A stretch of DNA of 64,000 nucleotides, taken from positions 595,999 to 659,998 of the forward strand of contig CAUYUJ010000359.1 in assembly GCA_963575745.1 (NCBI GenBank). Reading direction: 5' to 3'. How positions within the stretch are numbered: the first letter of the stretch is position 1; each line of letters begins with the position of its first letter. A model generated the notes under the pieces. That model was not told the DNA's origin. It ran no database searches and worked only from the letters and a program-made list of their open reading frames with translations. Source of the DNA: Prorocentrum cordatum. Its lineage: Eukaryota; Sar; Dinophyceae; Prorocentrales; Prorocentraceae. The position numbers and the translations under genes are program-made. This document shows positions 31,827 through 42,490 of this stretch, one piece after another.

Positions 31827-32581
31827 TCAGGCGCGCCCGTGCCGGGCCTCCTCCCTCTTGAGGGGGGCCGTCCGTGCTGGACCTCGCCCCGGAAGGGGCT
31901 CCCCCCGAGGGTCGGGGGCGTTCGGGCGGGGGCGGCCTGGCCTTCCCCGCCCCGCCCGGGGTCCGCGCCCCCCCCCCCCGGAGGTCTGGGGGGCCCCCCA
32001 CGCGGTGGGCCCCCTCCGGGGGGGGGCGACACGCGCCAAGTAATCACTATAGGCCGCCTGGTGGATCTCCTCCACCACCTCCTCCCGCTTCTGGTTGATT
32101 AAGCCCGTGTAGTACTTGGCGAAAATCTCGTGCCGGGTCATCCCGGGGTCGGAGGGGTGCCAGTCGCGCAGGACCCTCCGGGCCACCTCTGCGGGCTGCC
32201 GGTACAAGTGCTGCCTCGCCCTCGGGTCCGGGGGGTAGTCCGCGATGTGGTCCCGCACCTGGATGTGGAGATCCTCCCACTCCTCGTTGTCCAGCTGGTC
32301 CGCCAGGGACCCGTAATCCTCCACCTGGGACAGGAGGCGCGGGCAACGCCCGGGGCCCGGTCGGGGTCGAAGTCGCTGCACCCGCACCTCCGCACGAAGT
32401 CGTGCCAGAACTTGGAGTGCCACTCCCCGCCCCTCTGGAAGTTGCGGATCGCCCACCCCTCCGTCGTCCTGGCTTGGGACCTCTCCCCCCCCCGGACGAC
32501 CAGGGTCGGCCCCCCGCGAGTGTGGGTCCGGGGGTCGCCGACCCCGTCCTCCGCGTCCGCATCAGGGGGGCGGTCCCTCAT
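31827..32581 (-). pseudogene. Element ORF, helical segment in two frames
   Basis: Sense starts in the frame ending at 32138 (EGWAIRNFQRGGEWHSKFWH and DFVRRCGC) and passes near 32340 to the frame 32456-31827. That frame gives a helical block: SLADQLDNEEWEDLHIQVRD, ARQHLYRQPAEVARRVLRDW and TGLINQKREEVVEEIHQAAY. Beyond about 32040 this frame becomes accidental Gly/Pro/Arg. The helical, charged character would fit a capsid/gag-like or coiled-coil segment. No family is recognised. Confidence 0.45.
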
Positions 32582-33500
32582 CCTGAAGGATCAGCCTGAG
32601 CATGAGGGCGGCCTCTTCCGGTCGGCCCATAGCCATCAGGTCCCTATGCATCTGCGCCACGGCCTCCTGATGCAGGGGATTCATAGCGCGCGCGGGAGGG
32701 GCCCCCGCCACCTCGGTCGCGCCTGCGGGGGCGCCCCCCCTTCCCGAGAGGGCTCCGCCCTCGGGGAAGGGGTAGAGGGTCAGGCTCTCCGTGGTCGGGT
32801 CCCGCCAGGCCTTCCACTGTCCGGGGCGAGCAGGCAGGCCCCCTGAGGGGGCAGGCAGGGTCGCCGTGTAGCAGACGTGGCCTGCCGCGTTTTGGACGAT
32901 CGGCAGCCCCCGGGCGCCGAGCTCCCAGAGGTCGATAACCCCCTGCGAGTGGAGGATGTCCATCCCGAGGTACTGCTGGTCTGGGACCCCCAGGGTCAGG
33001 TCCATGTCCCGGAGGTCGGCACCAAGCAGCTCCGCCGAACGGATGGTGTACTCCCTCCCGTTCGCCGCCAGGCGGAAGTTCCAGGCCCGGCGCGCCTGGG
33101 CGCTGCCCTGCCCGAGTCCCGGGAACAGGTGGGGCTCCTCGTCCACCCGGAAGCCTCTTATGAAGTCGAGTCCGAGGGTGCGGGCGACCCGCAGGTACTT
33201 GACCCGGAAGTCGGACCCATGGAACGTCATGCCTCCGTTGGCGGTGTCGACCGCGACCAAGAGCTGCGGGTTGGTGTCCGGCTCCAGGCGGGGCGCGAGG
33301 AGCGCCTCGGAGGCTCCCTCCACCGTCCATCCTGAGGCCTCCTGCCCGACCGGGATGAAGTCCGCCGGGTCGTCCTCCGTCTCCTCCCCCCCTGGGGTCA
33401 GAGGGACTGGCTCCCCTCCAAAGGAGTTCCCCGAGGCAGACTCCTCCCGCAGCCAATCCCGAAACTGTGCAGCGCGTGGAGGCGGGGTTCCTGCCGGCGG
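32562..33500 (-). pseudogene. Retropepsin-like aspartic protease domain of the element
   Basis: In the frame ending at 32562, the readable part (about 33490 downward) has LLVAVDTANGGMTF near 33250, resembling the hydrophobic-Asp-Thr-Gly/Ala start of retropepsins. About 90 residues later comes DQQYLGMDILHSQGVIDLW (about 32980-32930), matching the usual Leu-Gly-Met-Asp-Phe/Ile-Leu closing strand. A retropepsin would cut a polyprotein. The third active-site residue is Ala rather than the common Gly, so activity is uncertain. The upstream part of this open frame (35057-33500) is an accidental Gly/Pro/Arg frame opposite the zinc-finger protein. A +/-1 frame change near 33480 links the two, either programmed or an error. 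Confidence 0.5.
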
Positions 33501-35746
33501 CGGCGGAGCTGGCGACGCCGCTCGGGGTACTCCCGGAGGAGGGCGAGGAAGGTCTTGTCGCCCCAGTCTAGGTGGCCGGGAACGCCTTCGGGGACGCGCA
33601 GGGTGGCGTGGTCGCGGTGTGCGACCGCCCGGCGGCTCCGCGGGGGTTCGTCCTCCTCCTGGGGCCCCGCGGGCCAGAGTCCTCCGAGGAAGGCGGATAC
33701 CCGCTGCGTGAGTGCGCCGGCTCCCGCACGCTCCCTCGTCTGGACTGGCCGCCTCGGGTCGCGAGGGTCGGCGACCAAGGCAGGGTCTCGGTCCTCTCCG
33801 ATTACCAGCCCGACGAGGCGACTGTCTGGGGGCGGGGGCAAGGGGGCCTCCGTAAGTCCCGTCTTCCACGGATCTGGAAACTTGGCCCGCGCCCTGCGCC
33901 CCTCCGTGGTGAAGATCAGGCGCATCACCAGGAACCTCCAAATCTCCTCCGTCTGCCTCTTGGCTACCACCAGGTGCGCGCCTGCCCCCATCCTGCAGAG
34001 GTGGCAGCAGATGTAGCGGGAGGCCCCGTTGGCCCCGACGAATTGAATGTGGGGGGCCACCCGCGCGTGGACACAGGGCACCCCCATGACTCCCATGCCG
34101 CGCCGCACGCGGGGTTTGGGCGCGGTCCCTCCCACCTGGCCGCCTGCCGCCTCCACGTGGTGCCGGATGACGGCGATCCGCTTGCGCTGGCTGCCTCCGA
34201 CGCTCCGCTCCTCGATGACCCTCGGGGGGTCCTCCACGCCCGGCTTCGCCTCCCCTCCCGCGCCGGGTGGGTCCCGAGCCGCAGAGGGGGGGCCCCCCTT
34301 GGCCCGGACTGGGGGGGGTGATCCCCTCCCCCGGCTTTCCGAGGAGGCGCCCCAGCTCCGCTCCCGGGGCCGGGGTCGTCCCAGGCTTCCGCTCCTCCCC
34401 CGCTCTGGGGAGCCGTCCTTGGGCGGGCGGTCTTCCGGTTGGGCCGGCGCGGGGGGGCCCCTCGGGTGGTGGTGGCGGTACTTGCAGCCCTGCGTCTTGC
34501 AGGGGCGGCTCTTCCAGTAGTACCGGCACACCCCTGGGGGGGCTGGGTGTTGTCGTAGTACTTCCAGCGCTTGCGCGACGTGGACCCACTCCCCTTCCCC
34601 CAGCGAGACTTCCCTCGGGACTTCCCTCGGCCGCCCCGTGGCTCGTTCCCCCGCCCACGCCCCTTTCCTCCTTTCGGGGGTGTGCCGGGCCTCTTCCCCT
34701 TCCCGGCGGGGCGGTCCTGTGGGGGAAGTCCCACGTCGGAGACCCAGGACGAAGTCCTGCAGGATGAGGGTCGTCTGGGGTTCGGTCTCGCGGTCCCCCT
34801 CGGGGTTCCGCTCGGTGTACCTGGCCCGCGCCTCCGCTCCCCTCTCGATCCGCCGTATCCGCTCCACCTCGGCCAGGAGCCACTCCCTCTTGTGGCAGGG
34901 CTCGCCGCAGCCACCGCAGCTGTCCCTCCTCCCCAGGTGGTAGGGGCCGCTCTGGCACTTCAGGCACCACCGCGCCCCCACCTTGGTCTGGAAGTGCGCG
35001 GAGCAGTTCTCGCAGCGACTCCGACGGCCCCCCACCTCCTTCCTGCAGCCGAGGCATAGCCAGAGGCCACCCGGCTGGACAGGAGGGTGGGGCTCACGCG
35101 GCTCTGCCGTGGGAGGGACGATCAGTCGGATGCCGTCCCACCAGTCCCAGTGGAGCTCCTCCCAGATCGCGAAGAGGTCCCCCTCCGTCCACTGCTTGGG
35201 GTCATCGAGGTTGAGCTGCACCAGCCTCCTCAAGGCGTCCCGCCTCTCCCTCTCGTGGTCTTGGCCGTAGAACAGGCAGAAGGTGGTGATGCTCCGGTGG
35301 GCCTGGTCGGTCCAGACGGCGAGGGTCTTGGTCCAGGCGGGGCGCTTCTCCATGTGGGTGGGGTCCGAGTGCGGGATGAACCGTTCGAACTCCTCCCGAG
35401 TGGTCCGCGGGAAGTCCGATGCTCCCAGGGACCACTTGGCCATCCGTTCCAGGTCGCGGCCCCCCCAGAAGCCCCCCGCGATGGCGCAGGCAATCCGGTT
35501 CACGACCAGGATGGGGCAGCCTCCCTCGTGCATGATCATCCAGCGTCCGTCTCCTCCCCTCCGGGCTGCGTCGCACAGCTCCCTTCCGACGAGGCCCGGG
35601 CAAAGGGCGACGTAGAAGGCGTTGAACCCCCGGGCGGTGTGGACCGCCAGCCGGCACTCCGTCTTCTTGAGGTAGCCCAGGGAGCCCTCCACGTTCTTGG
35701 AGTCGTCGGCCTCCATGCGCTGGGAGAGGTTGAGGTGCTGAACCAA
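33398..35746 (-). CDS. Zinc-finger protein of the split-repeat element (gag-like?)
   Basis: A 782-codon minus-strand frame. The N-terminal 220 residues look folded (RFIPHSDPTHMEKRPAWTKT, HRSITTFCLFYGQDHERERR). A zinc-rich cluster follows (about residues 230-290) with CLGC, CENC, CLKC and CGGCGEPC pairs. Later comes a C-x8-C-x4-C-x3-H finger, CRYYWKSRPCKTQGCKYRH, as in RNA-binding CCCH proteins. Near residue 600 is ASRYICCHLCRMGAGAHLVV. The middle is rich in Pro, Arg and Gly. A protease-like domain continues in another frame after it. Zinc fingers followed by a protease recall a gag-pro arrangement. The true start is unclear: the frame is open upstream and DPNTRLLVQHLNLSQRM may be in it. Confidence 0.6.
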   Translation of the reverse strand: MVQHLNLSQRMEADDSKNVEGSLGYLKKTECRLAVHTARGFNAFYVALCPGLVGRELCDAARRGGDGRWMIMHEGGCPILVVNRIACAIAGGFWGGRDLERMAKWSLGASDFPRTTREEFERFIPHSDPTHMEKRPAWTKTLAVWTDQAHRSITTFCLFYGQDHERERRDALRRLVQLNLDDPKQWTEGDLFAIWEELHWDWWDGIRLIVPPTAEPREPHPPVQPGGLWLCLGCRKEVGGRRSRCENCSAHFQTKVGARWCLKCQSGPYHLGRRDSCGGCGEPCHKREWLLAEVERIRRIERGAEARARYTERNPEGDRETEPQTTLILQDFVLGLRRGTSPTGPPRREGEEARHTPERRKGAWAGERATGRPREVPREVSLGEGEWVHVAQALEVLRQHPAPPGVCRYYWKSRPCKTQGCKYRHHHPRGPPAPAQPEDRPPKDGSPERGRSGSLGRPRPRERSWGASSESRGRGSPPPVRAKGGPPSAARDPPGAGGEAKPGVEDPPRVIEERSVGGSQRKRIAVIRHHVEAAGGQVGGTAPKPRVRRGMGVMGVPCVHARVAPHIQFVGANGASRYICCHLCRMGAGAHLVVAKRQTEEIWRFLVMRLIFTTEGRRARAKFPDPWKTGLTEAPLPPPPDSRLVGLVIGEDRDPALVADPRDPRRPVQTRERAGAGALTQRVSAFLGGLWPAGPQEEDEPPRSRRAVAHRDHATLRVPEGVPGHLDWGDKTFLALLREYPERRRQLRRRRQEPRLHALHSFGIGCGRSLPRGTPLEGSQSL

Positions 35747-35762
35747 GAGGCGGGTGTTCGGG

Positions 35763-36554
35763 TCAGTGAGAATCCCCGCCTGCCCTTCCCCCCCTGCCCC
35801 GGCGCGTCCTGTGGTGCCCCTCGGTGGGGCGATCCCGCGAATGGCATCCCACTGCGCAGCGGGCGGGAGGGGGTTCGAGCCACCGGACGGCGCGGGGCGC
35901 GTGTCGCGGTATTCCCCCTCGGGGAGGCTGGTTTAGATCCCCTCCATGACGCCCGGAGGCTGGAAGGCCTGCGCCGGCGAGGGCGGGGGGGGGTCTCCCT
36001 GCTGGGGTAGGCCCCTCCTGCCCCTTCTGGAGCAGGCGCTTCTCGCGGGCGTACCGCAAGAGCTTGCCGAGGGCGGCCTGCTCCTCCCGCTCCAGTGAGG
36101 CGGGGTTGCGGAGGGCGGTCGCCTCCAACTCCTCCGCGCACGGAGTGACCAACGCCAGGCAGGTGTCCGGGTCCTCGCCGTAGTAATACTGGGCCGCCTC
36201 AAGTGCGGCCTCCACTCCAACGCCGTCCTGGATGGCGGAGAGGAGGGCCTCGAGGAGCCAGACCACCGCCGAGGGCTCCCCCGACGGGTCGCGGGGGGCG
36301 CCTGTGGAGGGGGTCCCTCCCTCACGAGCCGGAGGGCGCGGTGAGCTTCCCCGGCGGGTGTTCCTCCCCCGTGGGGGGTACTCTTCCCCGCCCGACGCTT
36401 GGCCGGGCTCCTCGTCCATACGCCGGGCGCTCCGATGGCGCCATCGGTCCAGCTCCCGGGAGTTCAGCAGCAAGACCACCTCCTGGACCCCGCCTGCCCC
36501 TCCGGAGGGGGTCTTCCCTTCCTCTGTCAGGGCGCTCCATTCTGGTTTAGTCAC
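35763..36554 (-). pseudogene. Element ORF, helical acidic protein
   Basis: Minus-strand frame of 263 codons. It begins with VTKPEWSALTEEGKTPSGGA and GGVQEVVLLLNSRELDRWRH, and the frame is open upstream as PAWLVEVTKPEW. The middle is a helical acidic block (VVWLLEALLSAIQDGVGVEA, ALEAAQYYYGEDPDTCLALV). The sense may leave this frame near 36000, since an overlapping frame ends PPGVMEGI at 35933. It overlaps the preceding ORF by a base or two (GTGA). The overlap lies beside a run of eight Gs (36583-36590), so the two may be one protein with a miscounted run. The function is unknown. Confidence 0.5.
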
Positions 36555-37624
36555 TTCGACGAGCCAGGCAGGGATCCCTCCCGGGGGGGGAGGAGGGCCT
36601 GTCCCGGGTGACGGATCTGACCGATCGGGACGGAGTAGCGAAGGCCGAGGGCGGCGAGGTGGACCACTGCCTCACCCGGGGGGTGGCCTGCTGGCGGCTC
36701 CTCCCCCTCCCCCCGGAAGACGAGATAGTGATCGGCCGGGGGCTGTTTCCCGCGCCCCCGAAGGGCTTCCTCTTCGCGGCGAATGTGGCCCAGGAAGAGG
36801 CGGCCAACCGCATCGCGCGGGTGGATGATGGGAGGCAGCGGGGATAGAGGGCCCGGAGGGGGGTCCTTCGAGGAGGCCGGCAATCCGTCTCCCGGCCGCC
36901 CCTGGGGGGGGCCGGCGGACTGCGCCGCGTGGAAGGCGCAGAGGAGCCTTCCATCCACCTCGTCGCACGGGGGGGAGCCCGCGAAGGCGCGGGGGAGGTG
37001 CTGGCGGGCAAGCCGGTACATGCGCTTGTGCCGGGCGCATAGGGGGGCCAGAACGCGCCCGCTCAGCCGCTCCCATCCGGCGATGTCCGACTGGGGTTCG
37101 TCCTCGACCAGGAGGAGGGTGAACACTTCGTCCGGGGGCTCCGGGCACGGGGCGCGGAGGCCGAGGGTGCCCAGGGTGCTTCCGGGTCGGCGCCAGCCCA
37201 AGCGGTCCCCACCACGCGTCCCGATGGTGGGCCCCTCGCTCTCCGACTCGAGCTGGCGATCCCGGGGCCTCCCCGCTCCGGCTGCCGTTCTCCTTTCGCG
37301 ACAGCACCACGCCCCCAGCAGGTCTATCCCGATGGCTCGAGACATGGAGCAGAGGAGTCGGTGGGCGCCCCCGAGGGCGCGGCCGAGGAGGCGGGCGAGG
37401 CCCAGGAGGAAGCCTTGATAGGGCAGAGCCTCCTCCAGGTTCAGTACGAGCTCCTCCTCCACGCCGGTGTAGTGGTAGCTGACCGCCACAATGTCTGGGG
37501 GGATCTCCGCTTCCCACTCCCGCGCCAGGTAGACGGCGCGCTCCCGAGCGTTCTCCAGCCGCTGACGGAGGGAGGGGTCCGCGCAGTGCAGCACGGCACC
37601 GTAGAGGTACACCTGCCCTCCCTT
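36551..37624 (-). pseudogene. Membrane-protein ORF of the element, part after the TIR insert
   Basis: This continues, in phase, the ORF that stops at the TIR insertion at 56.57 kb. Sense starts at the insertion edge and gives AVLHCADPSLRQRLENARER, VAVSYHYTGVEEELVLNLEE, a hydrophobic segment (FLLGLARLLGRALGGAHRLL), then EVFTLLLVEDEPQSDIAGWE. A Cys/His-containing block follows (VLAPLCARHKRMYRLARQHL, CDEVDGRLLCAFHAAQ). About 350 residues lie in this part. I do not recognise the family. The first in-frame start codon here is a GTG at 37612, but the real start is in the upstream exon-like part at 57 kb. Confidence 0.6.
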
Positions 37625-37680
37625 CCCAGACCCCCAGGAGTCGTGTTTTTTTCACGACGCATGGTCTTGTCTTGTTTTTA
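37625..37680 (+). repeat. Left terminal inverted repeat of the 18.95 kb insert
   Basis: It begins CCCAGACCCCCAGGAGTCGT, followed by a T-run, TCACGACG and GTCTTGTCTTGTTTTT. It aligns with the inverse of the right end over about 55 bases with several mismatches, the clearest blocks being CCCAGAC, GAGTCG, TTTTTCACGACG and CTTG.CTTGTTTTT. Confidence 0.8.
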
Positions 37681-38860
37681 AATCACGACGTCATGGAAAA
37701 AACAATTTTGCGAGAAAAAAACAAGACACGAGAAAATCGGAAATAGCTCAATTCAGCGAGAATTCGAACGTTGATGAATAGGCCTACTGCCCACGCGCTG
37801 CGCCATGGCCTACAGGCCGAGCCAACAGCGAGGAGGAGGAGGAGGAGGAAGAGAGGGAGGGGAAAGAGGAGGAGGAGGAGGAGGAGGAGGAGGAGGAGGA
37901 GGAGGAGGGGAGGACGAGGGGCAGGGCAAAGAGGACGGGCAGGAACATGAACATGGGGAGTCCTCAATATACAGTTGTCGTGATATTTGGGCGCCACGGT
38001 CTCGCCTGTGGTGCGCTGTCCTATATCGTTTCGGGGTCGTTGCTCCCGAGGGGCTTCTGTGTTAGAGCCGCTAGCGGCGATATCGAAAATCGATCGGTCG
38101 ATCATCGCCGCTCGGCTCTGGGATGGGGCCCCGCGGGGGCCGTTGCGGCGGCGGCGGCGGCGGCCCTTGCCATCGCGCGTGAATCCTCGGCTCCTCTAGC
38201 CACGCCCATGTGGGCCATTTGTCAACGAACAAACTGCACGTCGATATATCGATGTCGGGCCGAGGGGTATAAGTTGGAGGAGGAGGAAGAGGAGGAGGAG
38301 GAGGAGGAGGAGCAGGAGGAGGAGGAGCAGGAGGAGGAGGAACAGGAGGAGGAGGAGGAGGAGGAGGAGTTGTCCCTGCTCCTGCTTGTTGGGCCCTGCT
38401 CCTGGTCGGAATCCGTTCCCCAGGCGGGCGGAAAGCAAAACCCTCGGGGTGTGGGGAGGAAAAAGAGGAAAGGAGCAAGAAGGCGAAAGAGGACTAGGAT
38501 GAGGACGACGAGGAAGAGGACGAGCAAGCGGACGAGGAGCCCGAAACCTGGCTTCGGAGCTGCGCCCTGTGCTTGTGCCCTGCTGCATGCCGACCCCACT
38601 CCCACGCTCACGTGTTTTGCAGCCGATCGACAAGGTTTCTGTCGTTCAGCCGCAGCAGGCGCTCGAAAAGGGAAACCCTCGTCCAAGTAACGTCCTCAGT
38701 ACACGTTAACGTCACCATCGATGATCATCAATAGCACTGCCATCATCATTATCACCATCATCATCATCATCATCAGCATCATAAACACCAACATCACCAT
38801 CATCATCACCATCCTCATCACCATCCTATAATTCAAAACCGTTAACGTCATCGCATCATG
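37681..38860. other. Left internal region of the 18.95 kb insert, repeats only
   Basis: It contains GGA-rich repeats (37830-37910 and 38277-38367) and a CATCAT/CACCATCAT tract (38730-38825). No gene is recognised; the long open frames follow the repeats. Confidence 0.6.
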
Positions 38861-39289
38861 TCTCTCAAGACGCCTGGACAACCCCGAAAAAGCAGGAATC
38901 GGTCAACGCAGAAAGCGGCCGAGCCCCCCCTTTTCTCCAGCGGTCGATATTTTATTGTGCGTAGTCCGATCCGGCCCCCCGAGATCAGATCTCAGGGAGG
39001 ACCTTCTCGAAAAACGCAGAATAAAAAGTCGAACCGCCATGGAGGGACTTGGCAATTTTCTGCATCAATCGATTCTCTGCTTCGTCGGGGTATGTCCAGT
39101 ACGCCTTTGGGTTGCCCTTCTCGGCGACTTGCTGGGCAAGGTGAACAGCGACGTGAAACTTGAACACTTCGCGCCCTCTGTGCTCCTTCCATGCACGCAA
39201 AAATGCGAGCATGCTCGTCTGCAGCGAGAAGGAAACATGCATGCGCGCCCGCCCAACATGCAAAACCCGAGCCGACTTGACCCGAATCC

Positions 39290-39520
39290 AGCGAACACGT
39301 GGCAACAGAGGCGAGACCCAAGCCGACAGGAACCAAATCCAGCAAGAACGTGGCAACAGAGGGTTCAAGACGAATCCAGCAAGAACGTGGCAACAGAGGA
39401 TTCAAGACGAATCCAACAAGAACGTGGCAACAGGGTTAAAGGCGAATCCAACAAGAACGTGGCAACAGAGGTTTCAAGGCGAATCCAATATGAACGTGGC
39501 GCACGAGGGATCGAAGTCCC
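39290..39520 (+). repeat. Tandem 36-bp repeats at the 3' end of the transposase-like ORF
   Basis: Five or six imperfect units containing AAGAACGTGGCAACAGAGG and AAGACGAATCCAACA. On the minus strand they would encode PLLPRSCWIR-type repeats in more than one frame, so the end of the ORF at 39436 sits inside the repeat array. Confidence 0.8.
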
Positions 39521-41350
39521 ATCCATGACGTGGCATGCGCCCCATGCGCGGTCCCATCTCGCTTATGAAGGGTATGCGCAGCCGTGGCCTGCATATGGCG
39601 ACCCTCTGCCCTGATGCACTTGTGCACAGTGGCCAGGTGCCCGCATGCAACTACAAGAGACGCCTTGCGCGGGCCGAGACACCCAAGGAATTCACGACAA
39701 AGCATGGGGAGCAGCGGTACCAGGGTTCTCGTCTCGGCCGCTTTGGCCTTGAGCCGTGGAATCTTCCCCTGCGTGGCAGGCATGAACATTTTTAAAGTCA
39801 ATCTGCCGATCATGCTCTTAGCTCCTCTCTTTTTGTTTGCTCCAGTGAAAACATAGAACGACCGTATTCTGCGCCGAAGTGCAAGCACGTTGTCGTGCCA
39901 CCTTTGCGCTTTTCTGCCCTTGCCAGACTGAGCAAAATTGTTCTTGATCAATAAATAAAATACTTTGGCAATCACATACTGCGTCACTCCTAAATCCATA
40001 ATGCGCATGCCATCCAACATCAATGTATGGATAGACACGCCAGGGATTTGAAACAGCCAGCACACACGATCCAGACCCTGATCATTCACTGCGTTAAAGA
40101 AGATCAGATCCGCTGGTGTTTGGACCTCGCTCAGGCGATGGATGTCAGGCGCGTCGTCGTTTTCAATTAAACGGCACCCCTTCGGTAAGTTGAATTCAGG
40201 GAGCACGCGCTGTGTGACCAGTCCTCCAGCCTTCTCATCGATGTTCAAATTCCTGAGTAAACGATTGAGGGCTTCTTCTGTTGCTACATGGACGTCCTTG
40301 ACCGAATTATCCAGCATCAGTTGGTATCTTGCCTTGTCTCGCAGGTTCCATGGGAGCTCATGCATAGCCACTGGATACAGAAATAAATTTTCTTTGCGCA
40401 CGTCGCAGCAGAAGCACGGGTTGCGTGGGTTTTGCCAGGTTTTGAAACCCAGCGCGCCCGTCACTTCGAGGAGATCCATCCGGATCTCAGTCAGGGCTCC
40501 CCTCCACCCTTGGGCGAGGTCAAATCCACGCCAGAGCGCCCTGTCACAGCTAAAAAGCATGTTGTTGTGATCTCGTCCTGGGAATTTTCCTTCGCCCACC
40601 GCTTGAAAAGACCACTTCAGGACACGCTGGATCAAGCCGAAATTACAATTCCCACCACAGCCACACTTGCACAAGTCCTGCTTGCGCAAGGTGCAGAGCA
40701 GGTACCGTGTCTGGCTAAGACCTGAGCTCATGTAATAACAGTAAAAACTATCACGCTTTATGGGGCACCGCGTCAGAGAAATAACCTAAAGGCGTCGATT
40801 TTTCTGGGCACTCTCGGACCACATCGTGGTTCGCCCAACCTACTGGCAGCATGTCCACATCGTAACTCAAAGGATCCCATTGCCCTGGATTTTTATTCAC
40901 ATGGTAAACAAACAAATCGCGCGGCAAAACAAACGGAAAATCAATGTAGCATCTAGCATCACATTCTTTGTCCCACGAGGGCATCTTCACTGTATACAAC
41001 TGGACGGCAGGACGTTCGTTGAGCACTTGTCGCACGTGCTCGGCTGCATGCCCCGATCTCGCGGGATCCAACGCCAGATCTCCAACCCCTGTCCCCCCTG
41101 CTCTCATGCAGTGGTAACTGTTAGTTGCCACGTCGACCCCCGTGAGCGTGCCTGCCTTGTACCTTTCTAGAAGGTACTTGCGAAGACCCGCACCTTGATC
41201 ATTATCCCAAGTGACATCGCCATCCTCCTCAAGAATCGACCGAGCGACACCCGCCCTGGCACTCATGAGAAGTACGCGGCAAACGAACACAACAAAAGCA
41301 ACCTTCATATCTACTTGATAGAAGTGAGTGCTACGGATCCGACCCCTCAC
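39436..41350 (-). pseudogene. Dinoflagellate-type transposase-like protein (two frames)
   Basis: Two minus-strand frames, 41350-40751 and about 40760-39436, fit together as one protein. The first ends GYFSDAVP, and the second continues IKRDSFYCYY, so a one-base change near 40758 separates them. Visible features are TGVDVATNSYHCM and LALDPARSGHAAEHVRQVLN (N-terminal domain), a CKCGCGGNCNFG cysteine cluster, ALTEIRMDLLEVTGALGF, NPCFCCDV, and GMRIMDLGVTQYVIAKVF. KAKAAETRTLVPLLPMLCRE comes near the end. I recall this architecture as a highly repeated dinoflagellate ORF. The spaced acidic residues and lone zinc cluster suggest a DDE-type transposase, but that is inference. It may be the 3' exon of gene B upstream. 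The last 40 or so codons run into the tandem repeats. Confidence 0.6.
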
Positions 41351-42490
41351 TGCAACACCAAAAATTGCAATGCAAGTGTATGCACATCCACCCCCTCAAT
41401 GCACAACTCATGGTACCCTCAAGTACACCCTGCTCAATTGGCACGCCCGCCATCAGAACGACGCAGCACAGTACCACTGTTCTGCATCGGGCATCTTATT
41501 GCCAACATTGGCAATAGGATGCACGATTGCCTCCCCCCTCTGATGAACAAAACTTCCACAACCACCCCTCCCATCAGGGCGACATTATATATATATACAC
41601 ATATATCTATATATATGTGATCTATATCATATACGATAGCGGCGTGAAACAAATCAAGACTCCAGGGGGTCTGGGTATGATAGCGCGCCACGCAGTAGTG
41701 ACGGAAACTTGGAGGCACAGTTAGAAGGTCGAAGTTCGAAGACGCTTGCATGCACAGTTGGGGTCCAATCTTTCGGTCGAGCGCCCATTCAGACATGGTG
41801 CCGTCACCTATCACCCCACGACATCGGACACCGAGTGCCCCTTCCCCCGCAAACAGTGCAAGCGTGCAACCCCAACGCATTTGGAACACATGCTCTGGCA
41901 TACAGGCCATCCCCGCCACCATCAACAGCAATGTAACCCCGATAGTCGGGCATCAATCGAAAAGGGGGACGGTGTCACATGCAGAGCAGCAACGTGTTTC
42001 CTTTGTCCCGAGCGCCATCGCACTCTCACTCGAGTGTCTTTCGCGCTATCCCGACACAGGTCGGGCCCGCAAGCAGCTGAAACCGATTGCACATCGTTGG
42101 CGGGAGGGCCCCTGAATTTCGCAGATCCGCGCGGCCAGGAGTGAAGGGAACGGACTCGATCTGTCTGGCTTCCACCGAACGTGTTGGCAATACAATAACG
42201 CAAATCGCGCTTCCAGGACCACAGTGGCCAAACAATAATCGCGAACCGAAATCGTGTTTGCATTTCCAGAACACACAACACATAGACAAACATGATACGT
42301 GCGCGCGGCAGCCGCGATTGCATTGCCAGAGCACATATATGACGCAATAGACGAAATATTGCTCACAACCACCGTGCTATATAGGCAGAACGCACATGCG
42401 CACACATCACGAGAAGGAGAGGCGGCTGGATCTAGAACTGCCGACGGCAACATTATGCAGCCAGCTCGGCCTGGGCCTGCGCTACCGATG
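41351..42490. other. Possible introns/exons between the transposase-like ORF and gene B
   Basis: An AT-rich (TATA)n patch lies at 41580-41640. Minus-strand frames such as 41931-41434 (WALDRKIGPQLCMQ) might include exons, but I could not place splice sites with confidence. Confidence 0.35.

Noticed and set aside
28325-32047. A single 1,240-residue protein
   Set aside because: The first third of this frame (32047 to about 30900) is a Gly/Pro/Arg shadow of another frame with better protein sense. Only the part below about 30900 is kept.
32562-35057. A single 831-residue protein
   Set aside because: Above about 33500 it is an accidental frame opposite the zinc-finger protein; only the protease-like end is kept.
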